From contig JANQRU010000004.1 of NCBI GenBank assembly GCA_028284415.1, positions 372,001 to 436,000 on the forward strand: DNA of 64,000 nt. The letters run 5' to 3'. The stretch is from Pyrinomonadaceae bacterium (GTDB taxonomy: Bacteria; Acidobacteriota; Blastocatellia; Pyrinomonadales; Pyrinomonadaceae). Of this stretch, positions 43,451-51,432 are shown piece after piece. Below the pieces are notes generated by a model that did not search any database, was not told the DNA's origin, and was given only the letters and a program-made list of their open reading frames with translations. The number at the start of each line of letters is the position of its first letter. Position 1 is the stretch's first letter. Made by a program: the position numbers and the translations under genes.

Positions 43451-43595
43451 AAAAAACTCTCCTCCTTAGAAAAGGAGGAGTGGCAGTCGCTTCGACTGAC
43501 GAGGTGGTTGGATAAAATTTCATCTTCTCAATATGTTAAATCGAAACAGACCACCCCACCCTACGCACCCCTCCTATCTTAGGAGGGGAGTTTTC
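43451..43595. repeat. MITE-like palindromic element
   Basis: The ends are inverted repeats (AAAACTCTCCTCCTTAGAAA and, inverted, AAAACTCCCCTCCTAAGATA). Each end forms its own small hairpin (CTCCTCC/GGAGGAG; CCCCTCC/GGAGGGG), and a third perfect hairpin CAGTCG-CTT-CGACTG lies inside. It has no open frame. The structure is that of a small non-autonomous mobile palindrome; sequences of this general type (CTCCTCCTT...GGAGGAGTGGC...GGTGGT) are familiar to me as dispersed repeats in environmental bacterial genomes. Confidence 0.65.
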
Positions 43596-43606
43596 TTGTG
43601 CTTTAT

Positions 43607-45541
43607 TTATTTTTTGCTCTTCTTAATTAACTCTTTCGCCTTCGCAAGTTCACGGTCAAAATTATTGCCGACATCTTCTGGCTTTTGTTCGACGTAAACA
43701 TCTGGCATTACTCCTGAGTCTTCACCTTGCGGAACGATGAAACTAGCAACTAAAGCTATATCGAACTCAAAGTTTGAATTTGGCATATAAACCGACAAAT
43801 ATCTTGAGCCATTAAAACCTTTTAGGTTTCCACCCGTTTCCTGTCCGATGATTGTTGCTAAGTTGTATTTCTTCACGTAGTAAGGAAGCGTAAATGCGGC
43901 GGACGCATTTTTTGAACTGACAAGCAAATAAGTTTTGCCTTGAAAATTATTTTTATATGGCTTAATCGGTTCACAATTCGGCGAATCATCAATCATTTCC
44001 AATAAACCGTTATCGGCTTTTCGATACGTATCAGGCGAATAACCTTTTGCTAGATTTTCTTTAAATTTCGGATCCCAACTACTTGTGAATTTGAGAAGTT
44101 TCGGGTCAGCTTTTGCTGTTCTCAAATAGTATTTAGAAGAATGCCTACAAGGAAAAGGCTCTTTGAAAAGATATTTGAAAGTTTCTCTATAAACGCCATC
44201 AAAACCGCCGCCTGCACCGCGTATGTCTATGATTAAATTTTGAACATTTTTCTCACGCATTTCGGCGTAGGATTTTGCCAAAAACGGCTCGATCTTAAAA
44301 CTCAAACGCCATGATAAGAAGTTATCCATTTTCAAATAAGCTGTGCTTTCGTCTTCCCAAATCTCAAATTTCCAATCGTCATCGTAAGATGGAGCTTTGC
44401 CATAACGCTTTTCCATTTCTGCGATACGCTCAGCTTTTGTCATTGCCAAAACTTCAAATTCGGTTTTCTTTTTCGTCTTAAAATCGATTGCTTCAAATTT
44501 ATACACCTTGTCTTTCGGCGGAAAAAACAGTGGGAAAATCATATCGAAAATATTTGGTTGAGTTCCTGAAAATCTGTCTAATTCCAAAGTCTGCAAGCGA
44601 TGTTCAACTGTTCCCTTTCCATCCGTAAAAGTAGCCGTTAAAAGTTTTTCAATAACTTCTTCCATCGGCACATTGTTGATTTTTGTAATTTCGCTCCCTC
44701 TTGCAAGATTCTTTGAAGTAGCATTTTCGGTAATAATCATCTTGCGTCCGATGATTTGAAAATAAAATGGAAAATAATTTCGACGATTAAAAAGTCTGTC
44801 TTTTACATCTTGCGGTTGAGCAATCGGATTCGGATATGTGTGATAGCATTTCACATCACTGAGCATCTGTGCGAAGAGTTTGAAAAATTCAGCTTCGGGC
44901 AGAGGTTTCTGCAATTTTACTTCGAGAACATCGAACTTTTGCTCAATTTCTTTGGGTGTGTGATAACGATAAAGTCCCGGAAATAATTCTTTCAACGCTC
45001 GTTTTAAGACAACAAAGTCTTCATTCAATTCTTTAACGCTCAAAACTTTTGTTTCAGGAATTTTTGGCAGACGTTTCAGCGTATATTTATGACGAAACTT
45101 AAAAGGCGTGCGAGTTTCGCGTAACATCGAAAAATTATCTTTATCAAAATCAATTGTGTAGCGATACGGTTCTTTTTTGCCGTTTTCAGTTCCGCTTCCA
45201 AGAAGTACAAATTTACCGTCTTTTTCTTCCAATGAAAATTCGCTGTTGCCGATAAAATACTTCTTAGCTTCTAAATTGACTTTATGTGTTTCGCTCCCCC
45301 GATAAATTTTTCCAAAATCATCATAAATCAATTTCATTTTGGCAGATTTGCCATCTTCATTTGGAACAAACTCCGCCAAAACATTCATTTTCACACGAGA
45401 GTCATCAGAAAAGTTTGCATATTCAAGAGTTCCACGCCATTCGCCTTCTAAAGATTTGAATGAAAAATCTTTTTGTCCAAAAGCTAAATTTGTAAACACT
45501 AAAATTATAATTGCGAGAAATAAAAGTTTTGTTTTAGTCAT
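43607..45541 (-). CDS. Exported S41 peptidase (intact paralogue)
   Basis: The start is placed at 45541, the Met that begins the signal peptide MTKTKLLFLAIIILVFTNLA; the frame is open 34 codons further upstream. The layout is the same as the neighbour at 41367: lipocalin-like N-terminal domain (EGEWRGTLEYANFSDDSR, IYDDFGKIYRG), PDZ-like segment (RGSEITKINNVPMEEV), core (NLIIDIRGAGGGFDG) and catalytic serine region (VSSKNASAAFTLPYYVKKYN followed by GQETGGN). It presumably cleaves proteins in the periplasm. The two genes are a tandem duplication with clear divergence. Confidence 0.85.
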   Translation of the reverse strand: MTKTKLLFLAIIILVFTNLAFGQKDFSFKSLEGEWRGTLEYANFSDDSRVKMNVLAEFVPNEDGKSAKMKLIYDDFGKIYRGSETHKVNLEAKKYFIGNSEFSLEEKDGKFVLLGSGTENGKKEPYRYTIDFDKDNFSMLRETRTPFKFRHKYTLKRLPKIPETKVLSVKELNEDFVVLKRALKELFPGLYRYHTPKEIEQKFDVLEVKLQKPLPEAEFFKLFAQMLSDVKCYHTYPNPIAQPQDVKDRLFNRRNYFPFYFQIIGRKMIITENATSKNLARGSEITKINNVPMEEVIEKLLTATFTDGKGTVEHRLQTLELDRFSGTQPNIFDMIFPLFFPPKDKVYKFEAIDFKTKKKTEFEVLAMTKAERIAEMEKRYGKAPSYDDDWKFEIWEDESTAYLKMDNFLSWRLSFKIEPFLAKSYAEMREKNVQNLIIDIRGAGGGFDGVYRETFKYLFKEPFPCRHSSKYYLRTAKADPKLLKFTSSWDPKFKENLAKGYSPDTYRKADNGLLEMIDDSPNCEPIKPYKNNFQGKTYLLVSSKNASAAFTLPYYVKKYNLATIIGQETGGNLKGFNGSRYLSVYMPNSNFEFDIALVASFIVPQGEDSGVMPDVYVEQKPEDVGNNFDRELAKAKELIKKSKK

Positions 45542-45695
45542 AATTTTTTGTATGTAGTTTGAGTTGGTAGAAAATTTCAGAACCATCTGCCGTAGAAAAC
45601 TCTTTTTTATGATAAGCCCAATTTTTTGAATTAAAAGTGCCAATTGAAAAAAAGTAAGTAGTCCGCTTTTGCAAATGATTCTGATTTTAGTTCAA

Positions 45696-46058
45696 TTAAT
45701 TGTCTTCATATCCCACTGACAATCCTGTATCACCATTTAAGGAAATTCCGATAACAGCCGTTTTTGAACCTAAATTCTTGAAAATTGCTGTCGTATTTTC
45801 TTGAATCTTAAAACTTCCCTTTTGACTTGGCTTCAAAACTCCGAGTGATTTTTGGTTTTGACCTTCTCGTTTTATAAAAACCTGAATATCAACTTTTCCT
45901 TTGTTCTTCAGGTTCGCCCGGTAACCGTTATGCTTATTTTTGCCTAAAACAAATGATTCATTTGGCTTGATATAGGTTGTGGATTTCAGCGAATTGAAAG
46001 CCAAAATCATTCCAACTAATGCAAAAATAACAACGCTACTTAATATTAATTTTTTCAT
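45696..46058 (-). CDS. Small exported protein, unknown
   Basis: A 120-residue protein with a signal peptide (KKLILSSVVIFALVGMILAF). The mature part is beta-rich and basic (FVLGKNKHNGYRANLKNKGK, VDIQVFIKREGQ, TAIFKNLGSKTAVIGISLNG). AAAGGGAG lies upstream of the start. No family recognised. It lies just upstream of the S41 pair and may be cotranscribed with the gene at 43607. Confidence 0.6.
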   Translation of the reverse strand: MKKLILSSVVIFALVGMILAFNSLKSTTYIKPNESFVLGKNKHNGYRANLKNKGKVDIQVFIKREGQNQKSLGVLKPSQKGSFKIQENTTAIFKNLGSKTAVIGISLNGDTGLSVGYEDN

Positions 46059-46117
46059 TTTTATAATTACTCCCTTTGTTCGTATTTTTGATTAAAGCGT
46101 TGTCAGAATAGTAGTTT

Positions 46118-46159
46118 TGCAATAAACAAATCGCCTCAAATCGTATTTTGAAGCGATTT
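46118..46159 (-). terminator. Terminator of the photolyase-like cluster
   Basis: AAATCGCCTCAAA (46128-46140) pairs with TTTGAAGCGATTT (46147-46159), one G-U pair on the minus strand, followed by GTTTATTG. It lies 25 bases past the stop at 46184. Confidence 0.65.
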
Positions 46160-46183
46160 ATTATGATTTGAAACGTATTTTTT

Positions 46184-47005
46184 CTAACTTTTAATTAAAT
46201 CTCGAATTAATTCTAAAATATTTTTCGACCAAAGCATTTTGAAATGTCCCGTGTTTGCGATTTCGATGAGTTTTGAATCTTTCCAATTCTCATGAATTTG
46301 CCGAGACCATTCGATAGGAACTGCTTTGTCAGCTTTGTCGTGAATGAAAGTTACTTTCTCAGCATTTATTTTTTTGCAAAACTCATCTGCATTGAGTTTT
46401 AAAGGGTCGTAACCTGTTTTTCGTTTGAAAAGTTTGATAAATGCGTTTTTGGTTCGGTCGGTTAATCCTAAATAATCTATGACCATTTGGACGCGGTCTT
46501 CAAATCTGTTTGGAGAAGTCAGCAAGATATAATTTTGGACATTTTTTCCTGATTCACTCAAAGCAAAAATTGTCGCAACGCTTCCGAAAGAATGTGAAAT
46601 GATTAATTCATATTCATCTTTCTCAATAAACTGTTTTACGACCTCGACATAATCCATAATCGAAGTGTTGCCCTTGCTGCTATTGCCGTGGCTCGGAGCA
46701 TCGAAACTTTCAACTCGAAAACCTTCCTCAACCAAAACAGGAACAATTGCTCCAAAGTTCCCTGCCTGACCTTCCCAACCGTGAACCACAAGTGCTTTTT
46801 TCTCTGAGTTTCTATTCCATAAGTAAGTTTGCAAATCGAAATCTTTGTATTTGTAAACTCCTTTCTCAGCTTCGTCCAAAGTCGCTTGCTCAAACTTTCT
46901 GAGTTTTCTTTTCTGCGGATTTGATAAAAACCAATATGCAATCCTCGCACTCAAACTCGGTGCGACAAAATCCAAAGTTTTGGCAATTGGTAAAAATGCT
47001 TTCAT
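46184..47005 (-). CDS. Cytoplasmic alpha/beta hydrolase
   Basis: A 273-residue hydrolase without signal peptide. The oxyanion region is VVHGWEGQAGNFG, the nucleophile elbow LIISHSFGSVA (Ser139), the Asp probably in FIHDKADKAVP (about 225) and the His in NTGHFKMLW (about 250). The family includes esterases and thioesterases; the substrate is unknown. It is the last gene of the six-gene run that starts with the photolyase-like gene. Confidence 0.8.
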   Translation of the reverse strand: MKAFLPIAKTLDFVAPSLSARIAYWFLSNPQKRKLRKFEQATLDEAEKGVYKYKDFDLQTYLWNRNSEKKALVVHGWEGQAGNFGAIVPVLVEEGFRVESFDAPSHGNSSKGNTSIMDYVEVVKQFIEKDEYELIISHSFGSVATIFALSESGKNVQNYILLTSPNRFEDRVQMVIDYLGLTDRTKNAFIKLFKRKTGYDPLKLNADEFCKKINAEKVTFIHDKADKAVPIEWSRQIHENWKDSKLIEIANTGHFKMLWSKNILELIRDLIKS

Positions 47006-47068
47006 ATAAACACAAAAAGAGCGTTACCAATCATTTTCAGAATTCAGATTGCTAACGCACAAATTTTT

Positions 47069-47830
47069 CTACAACATCATTCCACCCGAAACTTCGATTC
47101 TTTGAGCGTTCACCCATTTCGCATCGTCTGTGCAAAGAAAGGCGACGACACTACCTATATCATCAGGCAATCCGACTCTTCCCAATGCAGTTACCGAAGC
47201 GATGTAAGCATTCAATTCGTCATTATCCCGAACGACTCCACCGCCGAAATCAGTCTCAATTGCTCCTGGTGCGACAGCATTTGCCCTGATTTTTCTTTCG
47301 CCTAATTCTTTTGCCAAATAGTTCGTAAATGTTTCAATTGCTCCCTTCATCGAAGCATAAGCCGAATAGCCGGGGAATGAAAAACGTGATAAACCGCTGG
47401 AAATATTTATGATTCCGCCATCATCGTTCATCAAGTTCAAGGCTTTTTGAGTTAGGAAAAAAGCTCCTTTGAAATGTATTTTCACCAACATATCAAATTG
47501 TTCTTCTGTCGTCTCAGCAATCGGTGCGTGAGCTCCAACACCTGCGTTATTGATGAGAAAATCAAACTTTTCCGCTCCAAAAGTTTCACTTAGAGCGTTT
47601 GTTACCTCTTCAAAAAACGAGTCAAATGTTTCTACCTTTCCAACATCTAATTGCAAGCCCACGGCTTTTTGTCCTTTACCTTCAATTTCTTCAACAACAC
47701 TTCGTGCTTCGTCTTCTTTGCTGTGAAAAGTCAAAATCACATCAAGACCTTTTTCAGCCAAACTCAAAGCCATATCCTTCCCAAGTCCGCGGCTTCCGCC
47801 CGTAACTAAAGCAATTTTATTTTCTGCCAT
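47069..47830 (-). CDS. Short-chain dehydrogenase/reductase
   Basis: A 253-residue classical SDR. The cofactor motif is TGGSRGLG (residues 9-16), then NNAGVG, the catalytic residues are Ser in NISSGLSRF and Tyr/Lys in YSAYASMKGA, and NAVAPGAIETDF is typical of 3-oxoacyl-ACP reductase-like members. It lacks an NADP-specific proof beyond SRG. The substrate is unknown. It lies between the flavoprotein gene and the hydrolase gene, with gaps of 37 and 63 bases. Confidence 0.88.
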   Translation of the reverse strand: MAENKIALVTGGSRGLGKDMALSLAEKGLDVILTFHSKEDEARSVVEEIEGKGQKAVGLQLDVGKVETFDSFFEEVTNALSETFGAEKFDFLINNAGVGAHAPIAETTEEQFDMLVKIHFKGAFFLTQKALNLMNDDGGIINISSGLSRFSFPGYSAYASMKGAIETFTNYLAKELGERKIRANAVAPGAIETDFGGGVVRDNDELNAYIASVTALGRVGLPDDIGSVVAFLCTDDAKWVNAQRIEVSGGMML

Positions 47831-47867
47831 TTTTTACTCCTTGTTCATTTTTGTTTTTGATAATTGA

Positions 47868-49076
47868 TTATTCTGCTAACATTTCCGCAACTTCACGTCC
47901 CGATTTCATTGCACCATTAAGCGATGGATAAGCCGTATAATCTCCGCAACGATAAGTGTATTCGTTTATCTTTAAATCTTCATTAACTTCTGAATATTTT
48001 AGGTACTGTGGCAAAGCTTCAGGGATTTTGTATGTTTTTAAGTGTTGCCAATTCTTTCCACTACCAAACCATTTGCCCAATTCGTTTTTTATATCATCCT
48101 CTGAAAACTCCTTATTACCGACAATATTTACGGAAATTAAAGTTTTACCATTTGGAGAATAACTCGGTACGGCATCTGATGCGGGGAAAATGTGATCAAT
48201 CAATTCATCTTTGTTTGAGTTAATAATGAGATACGCTTCGTCTTCAAAATCTAATGAGGAATCACTTTCAAAATACATACAAGTCGTGCCATTAAATTCG
48301 GTTACCGTAACTTCGTCAAGCAATTCAGCGGCTGTATTGGCATCGGTTGCAACAACTATTTTTTCCGCTTCAATTGTCTCGCCATTTTCTAAATAAACTG
48401 TGTTTCCGGCAATTTTTTTCACGGGGGTGTTCAAACGAATTTGCTCCGAAGATAAATTGCTTGCAATCTGTTCGGGAATTGCCTGCATTCCATTTTCGGG
48501 AACGACGACATCGCCTTTGGAGAATTGTCCATATAAAAATTTGAAAAAGTCGGCTCGCGTTTCTAAATCTCTTTCAAGGAAAACACCCCGAAAAAATGGT
48601 ACGAAGAAGCGTTCAATCATCTTGTCGGAATAGCCAAAATACTCTAAAAATTCGTGCGTCGTGCGTCGCTCTTTTGACTGTGCAGGATCGGTCAAAGTCC
48701 GTGTATCCATATTCATTTGAAAAACATGAATTTTATCAAGCAAACTTCCAACAGGTGCGGTCAAAGCCTGCGGTGTTGTCCAAATATTTTTAAGCGGATT
48801 CGGCATCACAAAAAATTCATCACCGTTGCGGATTCTCGCCCCAGAAGGGATTTCCTTAAAATTTAATTCGTCGTAATTCAAAAGTTTTTCGGCTTCAGGA
48901 TAAGAGGTCAGAAAAACTTGAAACCCGCGATCGAGTTTAAAATCATCAACTTCATCTGTTCGCACACGCCCACCAACCGCATCTGATGCTTCCAAGACGG
49001 TCGCTTCAATGCCTTTGTCTTTTAGATATTTAGCACAGGTCAAACCTGCGATTCCTGCTCCGATTATTACGATCAT
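47868..49076 (-). CDS. Amine-oxidase/phytoene-desaturase-like flavoprotein
   Basis: The start at 49076 begins directly with the FAD-binding motif [20 protein letters not shown]; the frame is open 13 codons upstream. [13 protein letters not shown] follows, as in flavin amine oxidases and carotenoid desaturases. The family also contains many orphans in light-induced gene sets. The C-terminus has [20 protein letters not shown], the second FAD-contact region. The length is 402 residues. The substrate is unknown. Confidence 0.8.
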   Translation of the reverse strand: MIVIIGAGIAGLTCAKYLKDKGIEATVLEASDAVGGRVRTDEVDDFKLDRGFQVFLTSYPEAEKLLNYDELNFKEIPSGARIRNGDEFFVMPNPLKNIWTTPQALTAPVGSLLDKIHVFQMNMDTRTLTDPAQSKERRTTHEFLEYFGYSDKMIERFFVPFFRGVFLERDLETRADFFKFLYGQFSKGDVVVPENGMQAIPEQIASNLSSEQIRLNTPVKKIAGNTVYLENGETIEAEKIVVATDANTAAELLDEVTVTEFNGTTCMYFESDSSLDFEDEAYLIINSNKDELIDHIFPASDAVPSYSPNGKTLISVNIVGNKEFSEDDIKNELGKWFGSGKNWQHLKTYKIPEALPQYLKYSEVNEDLKINEYTYRCGDYTAYPSLNGAMKSGREVAEMLAE

Positions 49077-49090
49077 AATTTTTTGTTTTT

Positions 49091-49225
49091 CACCACAGAG
49101 TGTACAGAGAAACACAGAGATTTTTATTGCTTAATATGTCTTTTGATTAATATTAGAAAATTGAAATTAGCTTCCGCAAAATGTCTTTTATAAATTTTCT
49201 CAGTACCCTCTGTGTTATCTGTAGT
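49091..49225. repeat. ACAGAG-word repeats in an operon junction
   Basis: Three ACAGAG words stand at 49095, 49104 and 49114, nine to ten bases apart, and the inverse type (CTCTGTGTTATCTGTAG) at 49208-49224, so the spacer between the flavoprotein and DUF2805 genes is bounded by inverted repeat groups. The style is the same as the TTCGTG repeats at 1826-2049. Confidence 0.5.
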
Positions 49226-49260
49226 TAAATTCCTTTTCAAAATGTCCTATCTCGATGTCT

Positions 49261-49515
49261 TTATTGGTCGGACTTGAATCTATCCACTTTGGGACTGGCT
49301 TTGGCTTTGTGTTTGGTTTTTCGTCCGTGAACTCGTTTCCGCCACATCTCAAAACTCGAACGCTTCATATTTTTTCGCATCAATTTTATGACCTCTGATT
49401 CATTTAAACCAAACTGTGCTTCGATTACATCAAAAGTCGTGCGATCTTCCCAAGCCATTCCAATGACTCTATCAACCTCCGCTTCGGTTAAATCTTTGTA
49501 TTTTAGCTTTTTCAT
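49261..49515 (-). CDS. DUF2805/TIGR03643-type small protein
   Basis: An 84-residue protein: LTEAEVDRVIGMAWEDRTTF, DVIEAQFGLNESEVIKLMRK, SSFEMWRKRVHGRKTKH. This wording matches the small helical family I know as DUF2805/TIGR03643, which resembles a helix-turn-helix and often lies next to cryptochrome/photolyase-like genes in Bacteroidetes and others. The function is not established. It overlaps nothing and lies six bases after the flavin reductase gene. Confidence 0.75.
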   Translation of the reverse strand: MKKLKYKDLTEAEVDRVIGMAWEDRTTFDVIEAQFGLNESEVIKLMRKNMKRSSFEMWRKRVHGRKTKHKAKASPKVDRFKSDQ

Positions 49516-49520
49516 AATGC

Positions 49521-50153
49521 TTAAAATTTCGGTGTATTTTTGGGTTTTGCGTATGGAAATGAAGTTATTTCTTTTACTTCGTGATATGTATCAAGCCCAG
49601 TAATGGCAACATCTTCAGCCAAATTCAAATCAATATTCCCATTTTCTTTGATATATTCTTCAGGCAAAATTATATGTTGAATTTCGCCAATAACTAAAAT
49701 CGTGCCGTTTTGTTTTATCAGCATTTCATCAACATATTTAACACCCATTTTTATTTTACTTTCTTTGACAAAAGGTGCTTTGAAATCTTCGATAAATTCT
49801 TCTGTTAGACCGCACGAATCAAACTCTGAAATTTCCTGATCGAATTTTGCTGCCGTGAAATGTGCGTTTTCAATGAAAAATTTATGAATATGATTGATTG
49901 TGTAAAATCCATTTTCTATGATGTTTTCATAAGTGTGTCGCGGGACTTCACCAACAGGACGCAAAATAAATCCAATGAGCGGCGGATTTGCCCCTAGATG
50001 CACACACGAACTGAAAATTGCGAGATTTGTGTTGCCTTTTTCGGAAACAGAGCCGATCAAATTCGCAGGTTTATAACCCGTTATCGAATTGATCAAATTC
50101 GCACGCTTGCGTCTTTGTAAATTATCTAAATCTTCTCTTGTGAAATGTTTCAT
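49521..50153 (-). CDS. Flavin reductase-like FMN-binding protein
   Basis: A 210-residue protein of the flavin reductase-like family: NLIGSVSEKGNTNLAIFSSC, PPLIGFILRPVGEVPRHTYE, NGFYTINHIHKFF and FTAAKFDQEISEFD are typical flavin-contact regions. It probably binds FMN and may supply reduced flavin to a neighbour, such as the photolyase-like protein or the flavoprotein. It is cytoplasmic and cotranscribed with the DUF2805 gene. Confidence 0.85.
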   Translation of the reverse strand: MKHFTREDLDNLQRRKRANLINSITGYKPANLIGSVSEKGNTNLAIFSSCVHLGANPPLIGFILRPVGEVPRHTYENIIENGFYTINHIHKFFIENAHFTAAKFDQEISEFDSCGLTEEFIEDFKAPFVKESKIKMGVKYVDEMLIKQNGTILVIGEIQHIILPEEYIKENGNIDLNLAEDVAITGLDTYHEVKEITSFPYAKPKNTPKF

Positions 50154-50162
50154 AACTTTTCC

Positions 50163-50249
50163 AAGTCAGTATAGCGAGCGATGGCGAGTATCTTTATTTA
50201 CATTCAAATTGATAAATAATTATCCTGCTCACTATCGCTATACTGACTT
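50163..50249. repeat. Palindromic repeat between photolyase-like and flavin reductase genes
   Basis: AAGTCAGTATAGCGA (50163-50177) has its exact complement at 50235-50249; partial pairing continues inward (GCGATGGCGAGTA against CTGCTCACTA). It is a REP-like hairpin in the 100-base spacer, with no T-tract to make it a standard terminator. Confidence 0.65.
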
Positions 50250-50253
50250 ATTA

Positions 50254-51360
50254 TCAATCAAACAAAGTTTCCCGCTTCATAAACTTTTTACCTTGTTTCC
50301 AGAATTTGAAGAACGACGGAAAGTAGCCTTTTACTTCGGGAAACATCCAATCTCTTTCTTCTTGAATTCCTTCATAATGTCTCACCGTCGGATGCTCTTT
50401 GTAATAAATATCGTTTAATTCAAATTCTTTTTTAAGCGACGAAAACTCTCCGACGTAAACCTGCATATTTTCGATATTTTTTGCTAAATCCAAAGTGAAT
50501 TGAACTGAATGTTCGGCAATCGGGTATTTTTGAAAATGCGAAGGTTCAAGTAATAAAACTCGGTTTGCATCTTGGTCTTTTTTCCAGAATGGGTCGAGAT
50601 TATAAAAATTGTAAATTAAAGTCGGCTTTGAATTATCAATCTCAATTTTTTCTTTATCCGGCAGAGGTGTTCTTAAAACAGGGGTTTCTGTTTGTTTTAA
50701 GATTTCGGGCTGTTTTATGTCGGGAAATTCGCTGTAATCTACGTCAAGAAAAGTTCCGCGTTGGTCAGTTCGGCAGAATTTATTGATGTTGTCCTGGTTA
50801 GCAAAATATTTTTTGTTGCTAAACGCTCCGGCTGTCCATTGCCAACTCAAGGCGTTGCTCGCCCAATCGGCATCGAGCAAATGATAGTAAAACCATTTTG
50901 CGGGAACTTTCCAATGGCTTTTGCCGACGTTGCAGACAATTGAAGCTATATACATACGGACGTGGTTGTGTATGTAACCGTTTTCATAAAGACCTTCGAT
51001 TGCTTCATCAATCGCTTCAATTTCGGTTTCCGCATCCAAAACCGCTTTTGGCATGCTCGTGTTTTGAACATCTTCTTGCGGTCGCTTTAAATCCTTATCG
51101 ATTGCATCACCTTTTGCTAGCCACACATTCTGAAAATAATCTCGCCAAGCTAATTCTTGTATGAATTTTTCGATTTTGTATGGTTTAAATCCACGTTTCA
51201 AAACCGATTTCAAAACATAGTCGGTCGAGATAACTCCCCGACTTATGTAAGGCGAAAGCTTTGTAACCGCACCGTCAATATAATTTCGGGTCTTACCATA
51301 TTTTATCGGCTCAATATCCTCAACTTTTTCGAGGATTTTATCAATTTTTGTTTCAAACAT
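50254..51360 (-). CDS. Photolyase/cryptochrome-like protein with swapped domain order
   Basis: Residues about 1-210 match the FAD-binding helical domain of DNA photolyases: TKLSPYISRGVIS, FIQELAWRDYFQNVW, IHNHVRMYIASIVCNVG and DADWASNALSWQWTAG. The protein begins directly with this domain; the usual N-terminal alpha/beta antenna domain is absent in front. Residues about 240-360 look instead like an alpha/beta domain (KPTLIYNFYNLDPFW, VLLLEPSHFQKYP, NMQVYVGEFSSL) placed at the C-terminus. It may be a light-dependent DNA repair or signalling flavoprotein. It is the first gene of a six-gene run, with two 11-base-spaced ATACAAA words in its promoter region. Confidence 0.8.
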   Translation of the reverse strand: MFETKIDKILEKVEDIEPIKYGKTRNYIDGAVTKLSPYISRGVISTDYVLKSVLKRGFKPYKIEKFIQELAWRDYFQNVWLAKGDAIDKDLKRPQEDVQNTSMPKAVLDAETEIEAIDEAIEGLYENGYIHNHVRMYIASIVCNVGKSHWKVPAKWFYYHLLDADWASNALSWQWTAGAFSNKKYFANQDNINKFCRTDQRGTFLDVDYSEFPDIKQPEILKQTETPVLRTPLPDKEKIEIDNSKPTLIYNFYNLDPFWKKDQDANRVLLLEPSHFQKYPIAEHSVQFTLDLAKNIENMQVYVGEFSSLKKEFELNDIYYKEHPTVRHYEGIQEERDWMFPEVKGYFPSFFKFWKQGKKFMKRETLFD

Positions 51361-51386
51361 ATTTTCCCTTGCTCGTTCTTTTGCTT

Positions 51387-51404
51387 ATACAAATAGCATA
51401 CAAA
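51387..51404. promoter_or_regulatory. Direct repeat ATACAAA, 11-bp period, before the photolyase-like gene
   Basis: ATACAAA occurs at 51387-51393 and 51398-51404, one helical turn apart, 27 bases before the start of the photolyase-like gene. MerR-type light regulators (CarH/LitR) bind 11-bp-spaced direct repeats containing ACA; only two copies are seen and the match to their consensus is partial. Confidence 0.3.
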
Positions 51405-51432
51405 CTCAGTAAGATGTTTGCACGTATGACTT

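Larger units (their letters stand above)
43295..43606. other. Gene-free region between the S41 paralogues
   Basis: Of 312 bases, about 145 are a palindromic element (43451-43595) and about 32 a terminator (43360-43391). The rest is AT-rich and must contain the promoter of the downstream S41 gene, which I cannot place. No gene is visible. Confidence 0.6.
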
